The notes below the pieces were generated by a model. That model saw only the letters and a program-made list of their open reading frames with translations, made no database searches and was not told the DNA's origin. DNA of 64,000 nucleotides from Streptococcus shenyangsis (lineage in GTDB: Bacteria > Bacillota > Bacilli > Lactobacillales > Streptococcaceae), in contig NZ_VFSH01000003.1 in NCBI RefSeq assembly GCF_006385785.1, forward strand, positions 124,001 through 188,000, given 5' to 3'. Shown piece by piece: positions 10,801 to 20,536 of this stretch (its first letter is position 1; each line of letters opens with the position of its first letter). Both the position numbers and the translations under genes were made by a program.

Positions 10801-11545
10801 AGTCCCAAAGAGCTTGCTGGATTTGTGTGGTCAGTTTTTCTTTTTCACTGCTAAAATCAGCTTTCTCAAAGCCTTTGAGGAAAGACTCACTCAGCCATTT
10901 CTGAGGATTGCTGGTGGATTGGAGGAAGTCATAGATTTTATAGACCTGTTGGCGCAGACCCCGTTCGTCCTTGCCACGCCCAGCAAAATTTTTCAGCAAA
11001 TGACTAAAGGTCTCTTTTTGTTTACCTTGGTAATGGGCTTCAAAGACCTCATGGAAGACTTCATTTTTTAGAAGGAGTTGCTCGCTTTGGTTTTGTAAAA
11101 TACGGAAATTAGGCGCAATATTAATTAGATAACCGTGTTTGCTAAGGAACTTTTGTGTAAATGAGTCCATGGTACCGATGGCAGCGTTGGGTATGTCTGC
11201 CAACTGACGACCCAAGTGTTGTTTGAGGTCAACGTCATCGCTTTCTTGGATTTGTTGGCTGATTTTTTTCTCCAAACGTTCTTTAAGTTCAGTCGCAGCC
11301 TTGACGGTAAAGGTTGAGATAAAGAGTTGAGAAATTTCGACACCACGCGCTAACTGATCCAGAATACGCTCGGCCATGACAAAGGTTTTACCAGAACCAG
11401 CCGATGCTGAAACCAGGATATTCTGACCAGAAGTGTAGATAGCTTCGATTTGCTCGGCAGTTTTCTTTTGTTCCTTGCTCGAATTTGCTTCTACTTCTTG
11501 CAGTTTTTGAATCTCCTCCTCAGTTAAAAAGGGAATACGCTTCAT
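7895..11545 (-). CDS. rexA: ATP-dependent helicase/nuclease subunit A (RexA/AddA)
   Basis: Catalytic helicase-nuclease subunit of RexAB, the streptococcal counterpart of RecBCD, which processes double-strand breaks for RecA. The protein has 1216 aa, normal for the family. The UvrD-type helicase has Walker A ASAGSGKT at about 47-54 and Walker B with VDEYQDTN near residue 410. Later motifs are [25 protein letters not shown] and [15 protein letters not shown]. The C-terminal RecB-like nuclease motif is [11 protein letters not shown]. The start overlaps the rexB stop by 4 nt (ATGA), so the two are translationally coupled and made in equal amounts. Confidence 0.97.
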   Translation of the reverse strand: MKRIPFLTEEEIQKLQEVEANSSKEQKKTAEQIEAIYTSGQNILVSASAGSGKTFVMAERILDQLARGVEISQLFISTFTVKAATELKERLEKKISQQIQESDDVDLKQHLGRQLADIPNAAIGTMDSFTQKFLSKHGYLINIAPNFRILQNQSEQLLLKNEVFHEVFEAHYQGKQKETFSHLLKNFAGRGKDERGLRQQVYKIYDFLQSTSNPQKWLSESFLKGFEKADFSSEKEKLTTQIQQALWDLESFFRYHLDNDAKEFPKAAYLENVQFILDEIGSLNQESDSQDYQAVLSRVVAISKEKNGRALTNASRKADLKPLADAYNEERKTQFAKLGQLSDQITILDYQERYHGETWELAKTFQTFMSDFVEAYRQRKRQENAFEFADISHYTIEILENFPQVREAYQERFHEVMVDEYQDTNHIQERMLELLSNGNNRFMVGDIKQSIYRFRQADPQIFNEKFQRYAQNPKEGKLILLKENFRSSSEVLSATNHVFERLMDQEVGEINYDNMHQLVFANTKLTPNPDNKAEFLLYDKDDTSEEEDSQTETKLTGEMRLVIKEILKLHKEQGVAFKEIALLTSSRSRNDQILLALSEYGIPVKTDGEQNNYLQSLEVQVMLDTLRIIHNPLQDYALVALMKSPMFGFDEDELARLSLQKAEDKVQENLYEKLINAQKLASSQKGLIHTALAEKLKQFMDILASWRLYAKTHSLYDLIWKIYNDRFYYDYVGALPNGPARQANLYALALRADQFEKSNFKGLSRFISMIDKVLEAQHDLASVAVAPPKDAVELMTIHKSKGLEFPYVFILNMDQDFNKQDSMSEVILSRQNGLGVKYIAKMETGAVEDHYPKTIKLSIPSLTYRQNEEELQLASYSEQMRLLYVAMTRAEKKLYLVGKGSREKLEAKEYPAAKNGKLNSNTRLQAKNFQDWIWAISKMFAKDNLNFSYRFVGEDQLTREAIGELKNKNPLQDSSQADNRQSETIKEALEMLKEVEVYNTLHRAAIELPSVQTPSQIKKFYEPVMGMEGVEIAGQGQSVDKKISFDLPDFSTKEKVTGAEIGSVTHELMQRIDLSQRPTLASLTETLKQVQTSTAVRDKIDLAKILAFFDTALGQEILANTNHLYREQPFSMLKRDQKSQEDFVVRGILDGYLLYEDKIVLFDYKTDRYDDPSQLIDRYHGQLALYGEALSRAYSIEYIEKYLILLGKDEVQVVKV

Positions 11546-14500
11546 CGATTCAACTCCTCTCTTATTTTTTCAAACCAAGCTTGCTTGAGTTTTTCTCCGA
11601 CCAGACGCTTGCCGTCAGCCAAGTCCAACTTTTCTAGGAAACGAGCTTGACCCAAGTGATAATTGGCTTCAAAGCCTGTGATGGCTTGGTGTTGCTGAAC
11701 ATACGGTGCAATACTTCTGCCATTTTCAGTATAAGGGTTAATGGCGAACTGACCTTCTAAAATCTTCTCAGCTGCCTTCTTGTACAGATGGGCATTGTAG
11801 TCCAGTAGGAGCTGGAATTCCTCATCTGTTAGCTGGTTAGCTTTGTTTTTGTTGTAAAATTCGCCCAAATGACTGCTTTCTTTTTCTAAAAAGAGTCCTT
11901 GGTATTTCATAGACTTGCTGGCTTCTACTACTGCACCTGCCAGACTTTTAACGGCCATCAGAGATTGGACAGGCTCAGCCATTTCTAAGTACATGGCACC
12001 GAAAAAGTTCTGCTCCCCTTCTCTTTTTAAGGCAGCTAGATAAGTTGGCAACTGGGAATTAAGACCATTAAAGAAATGAGGAAACTGGAACTGAGTCAGA
12101 CTGGATTTGTAGTCTACTACTCCTATCGCCCCATCAGCTTTCAATCGGTCAATGCGGTCAACCTTACCTCGTACAAAGACACTGCGCCCATTATCCAATT
12201 GAATAAAGGCCTGCTCTTTACCCCCGAAGTTCGCCTCTTCTTTGATGGTTTCGATGGCTGGATTGTGTCGGAGAATATGTCCAGTCGTCCGTGCAACATC
12301 AAGCAAAACTTCCTTGGTAAACTGGGCTTCCAAACTTTCCTGATAAATAGCTTCAAATTCCCGTTCCTGACTGGTTTCTTGGATAGCTTGTTCCAAACGT
12401 TGGTCAAAGGAATCTTCGTCAGGCAACTGCAAGGCACGTTCAAAAATGCGGTGCAAGAAATTCCCGTGACTACGGGCATCAGGACGTAGGCGTAATTCCT
12501 CCTGCAAGCCTAGAACATAACGGAGGAAATAACTGTATTGGTTACGGTAAAACTCTGTCAAACCAGAGGTAGATAGGTAAAACTCTTGATCAGCAGGATA
12601 GAGAGCTTGTAAGGTGTCCTTAGCCAACTGCTTGCTACTTGGACTGGTTAGGAGGGCTGGATTTTCCAAACCTTGCTGGTCTAGTTTTTTACCCATTACA
12701 CGCGCCAGAACCTTGACAAAGGTCAAATCTTGCTCACTATCACTTGTCTCGCCCTGCTGGTGATAGGCAACCAGACTAGACAAAAGACTGTGATATGAGC
12801 CCATATCTTCCTTAGACAGCCCTTTATGATTCATCCTCTTCTCTTTCCGACTAAATCCAAAATGGACCAGCTCTTGAAGATAGGCAGATTCCTTACTTTC
12901 ACTTTCATTAAAAAGGCTTGGAGCCGACAAGACCAACTCTTTACGAGCAGAATTGACCAAGGAAAGCATAGTATAGCGATTTTTTTTGAGATTTTCACTG
13001 CTGGCAATCAGCAATTGAACGCCTTCTTCGGTCGCTTGGTTTAGGTTTTGTCTTTCTTCATCAGTCAAAAGACTGGTGTTTTGCGCTATTTTTGGTAAAT
13101 GATCCTGCGTCAGCCCAATGGCGTAGACAAAGTCAGCTGTCAGAGGAGCAATCAAATCATAACTCTGCACCAAAACGGTGTCCACTGTTGCTGGAATGGT
13201 GCGATACTGAGATAGGCTCATTCCAGAATGGAGCAAGGCTAGGAAATCCTCAAGATTAACCTGTGATCCAGCAAAAACAGTCGCAAATTGTTCTAAAACA
13301 TGACAGAATGTCTTCCAAACTTCTGCTTGTCTTTCTTGTTCTAGGACTTCCATGGTAGCTGTCAAATCTTGCAACTGCTTGGGCACCGCTCCTTCTTTTA
13401 GAAAGACCTTCCACTTTTGCAAGAGATTTTCAGCCTTTTGTTTTCGGCTAGCAAAAAGAGTCTCAAGAGGTGTTAAAATACGCAGACGAAGAGCATTTAA
13501 TTGCTCTAAATTAAATTTTCCATGGTGGGATTTGGTAAAGGTTTGCTGAAAGGCTGTCAAGCCATTGATACCAAGATAGCGGATATATTGCTCAAAAGCA
13601 TCAATTTCAGCTTGACTAAGGTCCGTATACAAACCTGTTCTGAGAAGGTTAATCAAATCCTCCTGACGAAAACGGTAGCGTTTTAAAGCCAAGATAGACT
13701 CGACAAACTGTGTCAAGGGATGATGCGCCATGGATTCGCTTCTACCAAGATAGAAAGGAATCTGATACTGGTCAAAAATGGTTTTCAGCGATAACTGGTA
13801 AGAAGTTACATCGCCCAAGAGAATACGAAAATGCTTGTAACTCAGATCTGGATTGGCATGTAATTTCTGACGGATGCTACGGGCTACCAACTCCAACTCT
13901 TCCTTTTGAGTCAAACAAGACCAGATTTGTAAGTTTTCACGGTCCTTATCATCGATTTCTAAGGAAAGTTCTGAGAAGTCATAGGACGATTCCAATAAAC
14001 GAGAGGCCTTGTCAAAACTATCCATCTGCTCCTGAGTTTGAGAATAATCCTGGGCAGGAGTTTGGTATTTAGAGAATAGATGATGGAGAAAGTCCACACT
14101 GGCTTGGTAGAGATTACCCTCGCTAAAAGGACTGGTATAGGCTTTCTTACTAGCATAAACCCCGATAACAATCTCAACACCCTTGCCATGAAGTAAGTCC
14201 ACAATCCGCTCTTCCTCAGCAGAAAAACGGGTAAATCCATCAATAACCAAGGCGATTTGAGTGAAATCACTACTAACTTTGTCATTCTCAATAACCTCAA
14301 TCAAATGGGACAACTGACTTCCCTGAGCCAACTGGCCTTGATTGAGATAAGCAGTTACTTTCTCAAAAATCAAGAGTAAATCGGCTCTCTTGTCCTCATC
14401 CGTCAAACTCTCCAAGTCCAAAAAACTCATCTGAGCTTTGGTCATCTCGTGGTAAAGATCAATCAACTGCTGGATAAATTGAGGATCCTGCTTGATAGCT

Positions 14501-14817
14501 CCATAAACACGTAAATCCTTAGGATCAAGTTCGGCAAGACATCTGTAAAAGACCATCCCAAGGCCAATATCATCAAGACTGGTCTTTGTAGGCAAGTCAT
14601 TTAAAACCAGGTAACGAGCCATTTGAGCAAAGCGCGTAACGGTAATAGCAAAAGAAGCCTGCTGGGACAAGCATTCCAGCACGGCACATTCCTTTTCAAA
14701 TGAAAGAGAGTTAGGAGCGATGTAGAAAACCCGCTTGCCAGCAGCAACCAGCTCTTCCGCCTCTCTGGTCAAGATTTCTGTCAAAGAAGTCCGAATATCA
14801 GTATACAGTAATTTCAT
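11542..14817 (-). CDS. rexB: ATP-dependent nuclease subunit B (RexB/AddB)
   Basis: Second subunit of the RexAB break-processing enzyme, 1091 aa, first gene of the rexB-rexA operon. The C-terminal RecB-family nuclease core is GVVDYKSS. Two differences from Bacillus AddB are visible. The N-terminus reads [11 protein letters not shown] where a Walker A GRSGSGKT would be. The C-terminal C-x2-C-x5-C that holds a [4Fe-4S] cluster in AddB aligns with [18 protein letters not shown], which has no Cys. RexB proteins are a divergent, cluster-less branch, so this is probably normal for streptococci. A good promoter lies 35-65 nt upstream. Confidence 0.96.
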   Translation of the reverse strand: MKLLYTDIRTSLTEILTREAEELVAAGKRVFYIAPNSLSFEKECAVLECLSQQASFAITVTRFAQMARYLVLNDLPTKTSLDDIGLGMVFYRCLAELDPKDLRVYGAIKQDPQFIQQLIDLYHEMTKAQMSFLDLESLTDEDKRADLLLIFEKVTAYLNQGQLAQGSQLSHLIEVIENDKVSSDFTQIALVIDGFTRFSAEEERIVDLLHGKGVEIVIGVYASKKAYTSPFSEGNLYQASVDFLHHLFSKYQTPAQDYSQTQEQMDSFDKASRLLESSYDFSELSLEIDDKDRENLQIWSCLTQKEELELVARSIRQKLHANPDLSYKHFRILLGDVTSYQLSLKTIFDQYQIPFYLGRSESMAHHPLTQFVESILALKRYRFRQEDLINLLRTGLYTDLSQAEIDAFEQYIRYLGINGLTAFQQTFTKSHHGKFNLEQLNALRLRILTPLETLFASRKQKAENLLQKWKVFLKEGAVPKQLQDLTATMEVLEQERQAEVWKTFCHVLEQFATVFAGSQVNLEDFLALLHSGMSLSQYRTIPATVDTVLVQSYDLIAPLTADFVYAIGLTQDHLPKIAQNTSLLTDEERQNLNQATEEGVQLLIASSENLKKNRYTMLSLVNSARKELVLSAPSLFNESESKESAYLQELVHFGFSRKEKRMNHKGLSKEDMGSYHSLLSSLVAYHQQGETSDSEQDLTFVKVLARVMGKKLDQQGLENPALLTSPSSKQLAKDTLQALYPADQEFYLSTSGLTEFYRNQYSYFLRYVLGLQEELRLRPDARSHGNFLHRIFERALQLPDEDSFDQRLEQAIQETSQEREFEAIYQESLEAQFTKEVLLDVARTTGHILRHNPAIETIKEEANFGGKEQAFIQLDNGRSVFVRGKVDRIDRLKADGAIGVVDYKSSLTQFQFPHFFNGLNSQLPTYLAALKREGEQNFFGAMYLEMAEPVQSLMAVKSLAGAVVEASKSMKYQGLFLEKESSHLGEFYNKNKANQLTDEEFQLLLDYNAHLYKKAAEKILEGQFAINPYTENGRSIAPYVQQHQAITGFEANYHLGQARFLEKLDLADGKRLVGEKLKQAWFEKIREELNR

Positions 14818-14853
14818 CTCAGCCTCGTTTGGTTTCTCAAAGTTTCTTACTCT

Positions 14854-14882
14854 ATTATAGCAAAGTTCGCTTCACTGTCCAA
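14854..14882 (-). promoter_or_regulatory. rexB promoter
   Basis: Minus strand: TTGGAC, 17-nt spacer, TATAAT, with TGC making an extended -10. It sits about 40 nt upstream of the rexB ATG. Confidence 0.75.
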
Positions 14883-14923
14883 ATCCAAAATTCTTGTTGA
14901 CAATCATTTAACTAGCAAATCAA

Positions 14924-15343
14924 TCAAGCTTCGTCATCCACTTTCATATGATGAAATATATATAGGAAAAAGTCTTTGGAAACTTCAAAATGCCCATAAC
15001 GAAGCCTAGAAGTATAGTTTTTCCATTCAGGATGTTGTCTGGCTATTTCTATGGAGCAATCTTTGACTGGTAGATAATACTCGACATTTCGTCTAAAGGG
15101 AAAGAATCCTTCAAACTGCTCTACTTGATAGGCTTTGTCATCTATAATTTTACCTACGGCCACAAAAGCCTGTAACTTATCTTGACCATTCATATCGTAT
15201 TTGGGGCTATAGTATAAAAGATAATCGCCTTTTTTCATACGGTTTAAGGGGCCGCCCTTTCCATGACAGACCTGGCAAAAATTCCCCTCAACTCCTCTTA
15301 AAACATGATTCTTTGAAACAATTCCGACCCAATATCTAGGCAT
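14924..15343 (-). CDS. EVE (PUA-like) domain protein
   Basis: Protein of 139 aa that is a single EVE domain: YWVGIVSKNHV at the start, GDYLLYYSPKY in the middle and YHF-like aromatics near the end. EVE domains are PUA-fold modules thought to bind modified bases in RNA or DNA; the exact ligand here is unknown. The start overlaps the stop of the upstream MarR gene by 8 nt, so the two form a coupled pair, and the MarR protein may control both. Confidence 0.85.
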   Translation of the reverse strand: MPRYWVGIVSKNHVLRGVEGNFCQVCHGKGGPLNRMKKGDYLLYYSPKYDMNGQDKLQAFVAVGKIIDDKAYQVEQFEGFFPFRRNVEYYLPVKDCSIEIARQHPEWKNYTSRLRYGHFEVSKDFFLYIFHHMKVDDEA

Positions 15344-15797
15344 TTTTATCCTCCAACTCTACTAACATGCGATTAAAACTTTCTCTATCGTTAGAAAGTT
15401 TTTCAAAAAATTCTTCATCAACCCCTTCTACTAAGGGTAAAGCTTGATTGACCTTCTCCACACCAGACTTCGTCACTAAAACCAGTTTGGCTCGACTATC
15501 CTTTGGATGTTGATCGCGTCTAATGTAGTCTTTCTTCTCTAGTAACCGGACAATCTGAGAAACCGTCATGACATCCATACCTGTGAAACGAGCAATATCA
15601 ACTTGTGTTACATATTCCTCTCTATTCGTCAGAAATAAGAGCGAAGTCAAAACGATAAATTGGGGCAAAGTAAGACCAACTGATTTTAAAACTCTTTTTA
15701 AATTACTTTCCCACTTGTTGTAGACTTTGATGAAAAGAAGACCTGTGGACTCTGTTTCATCATTCTTGTAAATTGAATTAAAGTGATACTTTGACAT
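15336..15797 (-). CDS. MarR-family transcriptional regulator
   Basis: Protein of 153 aa with a central winged helix-turn-helix ([30 protein letters not shown]) and wing RRDQHPKDSRAKLV, the standard MarR layout. Family members are dimeric repressors released by small ligands or oxidants; the signal here is unknown. The promoter region 15826-15854 contains short palindromes that could be its operator, suggesting autoregulation, an inference. It lies divergent to a HAD phosphatase gene and upstream of an EVE gene. ATG start with AAGGAA at 7 nt. Confidence 0.9.
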   Translation of the reverse strand: MSKYHFNSIYKNDETESTGLLFIKVYNKWESNLKRVLKSVGLTLPQFIVLTSLLFLTNREEYVTQVDIARFTGMDVMTVSQIVRLLEKKDYIRRDQHPKDSRAKLVLVTKSGVEKVNQALPLVEGVDEEFFEKLSNDRESFNRMLVELEDKNA

Positions 15798-15825
15798 TAT
15801 TTTTCCTTAAATATTAAGTATACAT

Positions 15826-15854
15826 ATTATAAGATAACTTATTTTATTTTTCAA
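15826..15854 (-). promoter_or_regulatory. marR-EVE promoter
   Basis: Minus strand: TTGAAA, 17-nt spacer, TATAAT, about 30 nt upstream of the MarR ATG. Confidence 0.75.
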
Positions 15855-15904
15855 GAAAAGGGAGCTTGAATGTTACAATTCTGTCAGACATTTTATGTTC
15901 TATA

Positions 15905-15913
15905 TGCTATAAT
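15905..15913 (+). promoter_or_regulatory. Extended -10 promoter of the HAD phosphatase gene
   Basis: TGCTATAAT (extended -10) lies 30 nt before the chosen ATG. The -35 (CAGACA) is poor, as is common with extended -10 promoters. It makes the more upstream ATG at 15866 an unlikely start. Confidence 0.7.
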
Positions 15914-15943
15914 AAAAGCAAAACACCTAGAAAAGGAAGTCTT

Positions 15944-16753
15944 ATGATTAAACTACTAGCCTTGGATATGGACGGAACCCTCCTCAATGAAGCCAAGGAA
16001 ATCCCACAAGCTCACATTACTGCTATTCACCAAGCCATTGAAAAAGGTGTCAAACTGGTTCTTTGTACGGGTCGCCCGCTTTTCGGTGTCCTCCCCTACT
16101 ATAAAAAATTGGGGCTTGATCTCCAGAATGAGTATGTGATTGTTAACAACGGTTGCTCAACCCACCAGACTAGCGATTGGAGTTTGGTTGATTGGCAAGA
16201 ACTCAGTTCAGCAGACATCGAATACCTCTATGATCTAGCTGAAAAAAGTGATGTTCAGTTGACTCTTTTTGATGAGGAACATTATTTTGTCCTCGGTGGC
16301 AAACCCAATCAAGTCATCCAAAATGATGCCGACCTAGTCTTCTCAGACCTGACTGAAATTTCTCTTGAGGAAGCGACTAGTGGCAAGTACCGTATGTTCC
16401 AAGGGATGTTTTTGGGGACAAAAGAGCAAACAGATGATTTTGAGCAGCGTTTTGCTGGGGAACTCTGCCAACGATTTAGTGGCGTTCGTTCGCAGCCTGT
16501 CATTTATGAAGCCATGCCACTTGGTACGACAAAGGCTACCGCTCTTTCTCGACTAGCAGATATTTTGAAAATTGATCCATCAGAAACCATGGCTATGGGC
16601 GATGCCAATAACGATATTGAAATGCTCCAGTTTGCAGGGCTTGGAATTGCAATGGGAAATGCCAGCGATTATGTCAAATCTCTTGCGGATGTCGTTACAG
16701 CAAGCAACGAAGAAGACGGCGTTGCGCGTGCCATTGAGAAATATATTTTATAG
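15944..16753 (+). CDS. Cof-type HAD-superfamily phosphatase
   Basis: Protein of 269 aa, a cytosolic sugar-phosphate-type phosphatase. The HAD motifs are in order: DMDGT with the nucleophile Asp at about residue 8, LCTGRP, the conserved Lys of the TTKATAL segment, and GDANNDIEM near the end. The size and the large C2-type cap between motifs II and III fit the Cof subfamily; the substrate cannot be read from sequence. I prefer the ATG at 15944 over the in-frame one at 15866. It has AAAGGAAG upstream and begins MIKLLALDMDGT as in relatives, and the longer start would precede the promoter. A terminator follows. Confidence 0.92.
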   Translation: MIKLLALDMDGTLLNEAKEIPQAHITAIHQAIEKGVKLVLCTGRPLFGVLPYYKKLGLDLQNEYVIVNNGCSTHQTSDWSLVDWQELSSADIEYLYDLAEKSDVQLTLFDEEHYFVLGGKPNQVIQNDADLVFSDLTEISLEEATSGKYRMFQGMFLGTKEQTDDFEQRFAGELCQRFSGVRSQPVIYEAMPLGTTKATALSRLADILKIDPSETMAMGDANNDIEMLQFAGLGIAMGNASDYVKSLADVVTASNEEDGVARAIEKYIL

Positions 16754-16761
16754 TAAAAAAG

Positions 16762-16785
16762 CCCAGTTCATATCAACTGGGTTTT
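16762..16785 (+). terminator. Terminator after the HAD gene
   Basis: CCCAGTT / AACTGGG stem with a 6-nt loop followed by TTTT. Confidence 0.8.
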
Positions 16786-16894
16786 GATATTTAAGAATTC
16801 CTAAAACTTTAGAAACTCTTTAGAAATCCTTGAGCTTTCTTTGATTTCTATGCTTTATACTAAAGTTATCAAAATAAATCAAAAGGAGAGAATC

Positions 16895-17803
16895 ATGAAA
16901 ACAGTACTTGACATTCATGGATTGTCCAAAAACTTCGACAAACAAGCTATCCTTCAGGATCTTCATCTAACGATAAGAGAGGGAGATATTTATGGACTTA
17001 TCGGGAAGAACGGAGCTGGGAAGACCACTTTGATAAAAATCATTACGCAACTACTCTTTGCGGATAAAGGAACAGTTTCCCTCTTCTCTAGCCATTCGGA
17101 AAATGAATGGAGCAAGTCTCTATCTCGAGTAGGTTCAGTTATCGAATCACCTGTAGCTCATAATCACTTAACAGCCTATCAAAACCTGAAATATTACTGT
17201 ATGATTCGTCATGTTCCAAATGCTGATCAAGTCATTCGAGAAACGCTGGACTATGTAGGCTTGTCAGATACAGGTAAAAAAGTCTTTCGTGATTTCTCGC
17301 TAGGAATGAAACAAAGACTTGGTATCGCCATTGCCCTCCTATCTAAACCAGACTTCCTGATCTTAGATGAACCTATCAATGGTCTCGACCCAATCGGTAT
17401 CAAAGAATTTCGTCTGATGATTCAACGGCTCAATCAAGAAAAAGGGATAACCATTCTCATCTCTAGTCATATCTTGTCAGAACTCTACCTCGTAGCTAAT
17501 CGCTTTGGAATATTAGATCAAGGCAAGATTATCCGTGAAATCAGCAAAGCTGAATTTGAAACACTAAGCGAGGATTACATTGTTCTTAAGACAGCTGACC
17601 AAGAGAAAGCTTGTCAAGTATTGAAAGAACAAATCCAGCTCCAGTTCAAGGTTGTGAATCCAGAAAATGAAATCCATATCTTTGGTCAGGAACAAGATGT
17701 CAAACAGATTCTTAAGGAATTAACCTTGGCAGATGTCGCCATTGACGAGATTTACTATGCCCGTCAAAACCTAGAAGAATACTTCACTCAATTGGTCCAA
17801 TAG
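16895..17803 (+). CDS. ABC transporter ATP-binding protein (BcrA-like)
   Basis: Cytoplasmic ATPase of 302 aa that would drive the permease encoded next. Walker A GKNGAGKTT lies at about 37-45, the signature is FSLGMKQRLGIA, Walker B is FLILDEPINGLDP, and the switch His is in ILISSHIL. The C-terminal 80 residues form the extra domain typical of BcrA/DrrA-type drug and peptide exporters. The ATG at 16895 has AAAGGAGAG in front; a longer in-frame start at 16841 lacks a ribosome site. The substrate is unknown; bacitracin- or lantibiotic-like peptides are the usual guess for this subfamily. Confidence 0.9.
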   Translation: MKTVLDIHGLSKNFDKQAILQDLHLTIREGDIYGLIGKNGAGKTTLIKIITQLLFADKGTVSLFSSHSENEWSKSLSRVGSVIESPVAHNHLTAYQNLKYYCMIRHVPNADQVIRETLDYVGLSDTGKKVFRDFSLGMKQRLGIAIALLSKPDFLILDEPINGLDPIGIKEFRLMIQRLNQEKGITILISSHILSELYLVANRFGILDQGKIIREISKAEFETLSEDYIVLKTADQEKACQVLKEQIQLQFKVVNPENEIHIFGQEQDVKQILKELTLADVAIDEIYYARQNLEEYFTQLVQ

Positions 17804-17813
17804 GAGGAAAATC

Positions 17814-18566
17814 ATGATACATACCATTCAAGCAGACTTTTACCGTCTTTTCCGTTCCAAAGGTTTTTGGATTACAGAATTCATTCTCTTTGCTCTCATG
17901 CTAATGGGTGCAAGTATAGGAGCTACTGGTCATCTGATGGCAATCCAGACAGAAGAACCAGAAATTCCAACCCATGGTTGGGACGGTGTACAAGCACTTA
18001 TTAACGCTTCTAGTCAAGGTTCAAACCTCGTTTTTCTCTGTATCATCCTAGCCTGCCTCGTTCTTGGAGTTGATTTAATCGGTAAACTCTATAAAAATAA
18101 TTTAACAGTGGGTGTTTCTCGTACCGAGTTTTTCCTTGCCAAAGCCTTTGTATTGACTTGTATTGCACTTTTGCAAGTCATCATCTGTCTTGTGATTGCA
18201 TTTATTCCAGCAACTATCTTAAATGGATTTGGAACTATGCCTGATGGCTTTATTGGCAATCTACTGGTAACCATTTTCCTTCAATTCCTTTGCCTCCTTG
18301 CTTGGCTTTCCATTGTTTCCTTCATTCTCTATGTTAGTCATTCTTATCTTGCGGTATTTATTGGTTATTTGGTCAGCTCTATCTTACTTTCTATGCCAAT
18401 GCTCATCTTCCCAAATATCAAAATTTTGCCATATTTATCATTGCAGTTTTTCTATGCAATGACTGCTAATAGTGAATCCATTTTCTATACACTTATAGTT
18501 ACTTTAGCTGTTATTGTAATTTTTAATATAAGTGGACTGACAGTTTTCAAAAAGAAAAGTCTATAA
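17814..18566 (+). CDS. ABC transporter permease (ABC-2/lantibiotic-immunity type)
   Basis: Membrane protein of 250 aa with about six predicted membrane helices, starting MIHTIQADFYRLFRSKGFW, typical of ABC-2 permeases paired with BcrA-like ATPases. It starts 10 nt after the ATPase stop with a strong AGGAGG, so the two make one exporter. An inverted repeat that may end the transcript follows at 18568. The exported compound cannot be told from sequence. Confidence 0.87.
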   Translation: MIHTIQADFYRLFRSKGFWITEFILFALMLMGASIGATGHLMAIQTEEPEIPTHGWDGVQALINASSQGSNLVFLCIILACLVLGVDLIGKLYKNNLTVGVSRTEFFLAKAFVLTCIALLQVIICLVIAFIPATILNGFGTMPDGFIGNLLVTIFLQFLCLLAWLSIVSFILYVSHSYLAVFIGYLVSSILLSMPMLIFPNIKILPYLSLQFFYAMTANSESIFYTLIVTLAVIVIFNISGLTVFKKKSL

Positions 18567-18567
18567 A

Positions 18568-18628
18568 AAACTTCAAGCAGGTAGAGCCTGCTAACTCATG
18601 ATAGAAAAAGAAGTTCACCTTGAAGTTT
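18568..18628. terminator. Inverted repeat after the ABC operon, possible terminator
   Basis: AAACTTCAAG / CTTGAAGTTT (10 bp) encloses an inner hairpin GCAGG / CCTGC. There is no clean T-run, so termination is only likely. Confidence 0.5.
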
Positions 18629-18667
18629 ACCTTATAATAAAGATGAACAATACAAATCCGTGGTCTT

Positions 18668-18774
18668 TATAGTAGATTGAATCTAGAATTGCACAATATC
18701 GCTTCTAAAATATTTTTAGAAATTACTTTAAATTTCTTAATCAATTTGTTTAGATTCTATTTCAATCTACTATA
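18668..18774. repeat. RUP element (107 bp)
   Basis: Exactly 107 bp from TATAGTAGATTGAA to its inverted end CAATCTACTATA, with a diverged interior. It shares ends and length with the copies at 37743 and 52786. RUP elements are non-autonomous pneumococcal repeats thought to be moved by IS630-Spn1 transposase. Confidence 0.88.
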
Positions 18775-18789
18775 CTGTAGCTCTTCACA

Positions 18790-19640
18790 ATACCTTAGAT
18801 TGGGTGGTAGAAAAACATGTCACACATGTTTTTTTTCAAATCATGACCACCCGTCAAACGGGTGATTTGTTCCAGGGCTATAAGCCCAAATTACCAGCCA
18901 GCGCCTAAAGACGCTGGCTTTCACTTTGTTCAAGCCTTATTGCTCTTGACTCGTCACTTGCCTCTTAAAGAGGCTTTAGTATCACTTACCACTATCCCTA
19001 AAGGGATCCTCATACTCTTTTACACTTAATTTATCTAGTGCTATATCATGCTTTACTCGTTCTCAAATTTTCATACTCGTGAAGAAATCATCCACTGGAC
19101 CATTTCTTTAATCTTGGATATTTTTCTTAATTGTAGCTTCATTGAGTCCCACCGTACTCATATAATAACCTTCCGCCCAGAAATGCCGATTCACAAACTT
19201 GTACTTGAGATTGGCGTGTTTATCAAACATCATGAGCGCACTTTTTCCTTTTAAATAACCCATGAAACTCGAAACACTTATCCTTGGTGGAATACTTACT
19301 AACATATGCACATGGTCTGGCATTAAGTGACCCTCGATAATTTCAACTCCTTTATAACTACACAAGCGATGAAATATTTCGCCTAAACTACTTCTATATT
19401 GATTATAGATGACTTTTCGTCTATACTTAGGGTTGAGCATAATGTGATAGAACAGTGCCACTTTGTGTGTGATAAACTATGAGCCTTTTGTGCCATATTT
19501 TTGACTCTTTCGCTTTACAATTGCCTTGAACACCTTTATTGTATCGCGTTTGGAGTTTTTTGGGTATAACCTTCGACGCGCACCCGCATAGCGGGTGGTT
19601 TTTTTGTCTCGCACCTAACGGAGCGAGACGGACTGAAAGT
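18790..19640 (-). mobile_element. Degenerate IS200/IS605-family element
   Basis: A decayed tnpA (18982-19496) is flanked by subterminal hairpins: CACCCG...CGGGTG at 18848-18864, GCCAGCG...CGCTGGC at 18897-18918, and CACCCGC...GCGGGTG at 19581-19597. Such hairpins are how IS200-type ends are recognised. The outer limits are estimates. Confidence 0.7.
18982..19496 (-). pseudogene. tnpA: Broken IS200-type Y1/HUH transposase
   Basis: The HUH motif PDHVHML is intact, but the gene is dead in three ways. The start MAQKAHSLSHTKW is out of frame with the rest after codon 13 (about 1 nt lost). The position of the catalytic Tyr (ATIKKY-IQD in relatives) reads ATIKKNIQD. After IQD comes a stop, and about 50 nt of foreign-looking sequence replaces the next few codons before the frame resumes with HDIALDKLSVKEYEDPFRDSGK. 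The family match is clear; activity is very unlikely. Confidence 0.88.
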
Positions 19641-19652
19641 CACATAATAAAA

Positions 19653-19679
19653 AAGAAAGGACGAAATTTGTCCTTTCTT
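19653..19679. terminator. Terminator of the vic operon
   Basis: AAGAAAGGAC / GTCCTTTCTT stem with a 7-nt loop; A- and T-runs on both sides allow termination of the minus-strand vicRKX transcript. Confidence 0.75.
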
Positions 19680-19725
19680 GAGTTTAGCTTATCTGCACCT
19701 CTACAGTTGACAAAGAGCCTTCTTT

Positions 19726-20535
19726 TTATATCTCAGTCAATGGTGTTGCGGTATCTGGTGAGGTATCGTAAACCTTAAAGTCTACTCCTACACCTAGATC
19801 AGCTTGCGCCAGCTGATTGACCATGGTCATATGAGCCAGTTCCTTGATATTGTTCTCCTTAGATAAATGCCCAAGGTAGATCTTCTTAGTGCGGTTTCCT
19901 AAGGTCCGAATCATAGCTTCAGCACCATCCTCATTAGAAAGGTGACCAAGATCCGATAGGATTCGTTGTTTGAGTCGCCAAGCGTAAGAACCTGCTCGCA
20001 AAATCTCCACATCATGATTAGATTCTATGAGATAGCCATCCGCATTTTCAACAATGCCAGCCATACGATCACTAACATAACCTGTATCAGTCAGCATGAC
20101 AAAACTCTTGTCATCCTTCATAAAGCGATAGAACTGCGGTGCGACTGCGTCATGGCTAACACCAAAACTCTCGATGTCGATATCTCCAAAGGTTTTGGTT
20201 TTGCCCATTTCAAAGATATGCTTTTGCGAAGAATCCACCTTGCCAAGATACTTGCTGTTTTCCATAGCCTGCCAGGTCTTTTCATTGGCATACAAATCCA
20301 TACCATACTTACGAGCCAAAACACCTACTCCATGAATATGGTCAGAATGCTCATGCGTAATCAGGATGGCATCCAAATCTTCTGGCTTGCGATTAATTTC
20401 AGCAAGTAGGCTGGTAATTTTTTTCCCAGACAAGCCGGCATCCACTAAAAGTTTCTTTTTTGGAGTTTCCAGATAAAAGGAATTGCCACTGGAACCCGAC
20501 GCTAAAATACTGTATTTAAAGCCTGTTTCACTCAT
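19726..20535 (-). CDS. vicX: VicX (WalJ), metallo-beta-lactamase-fold protein
   Basis: Protein of 269 aa, third gene of vicRKX. The MBL metal motif is HEHSDHIHG, with further ligands in DTGYVSD and GHLSNEDGA. It starts 1 nt after the vicK stop, so it is co-transcribed with the two-component system. Relatives (YycJ/WalJ) are cytosolic MBL-fold proteins linked to cell-division/DNA-replication coordination and VicRK signalling; the reaction is not settled. Confidence 0.95.
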   Translation of the reverse strand: MSETGFKYSILASGSSGNSFYLETPKKKLLVDAGLSGKKITSLLAEINRKPEDLDAILITHEHSDHIHGVGVLARKYGMDLYANEKTWQAMENSKYLGKVDSSQKHIFEMGKTKTFGDIDIESFGVSHDAVAPQFYRFMKDDKSFVMLTDTGYVSDRMAGIVENADGYLIESNHDVEILRAGSYAWRLKQRILSDLGHLSNEDGAEAMIRTLGNRTKKIYLGHLSKENNIKELAHMTMVNQLAQADLGVGVDFKVYDTSPDTATPLTEI

Positions 20536-20536
20536 T

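Noticed and set aside
12076..12489. Plus-strand 137-aa ORF inside rexB
   Set aside because: Antisense shadow of RexB; no independent signals.
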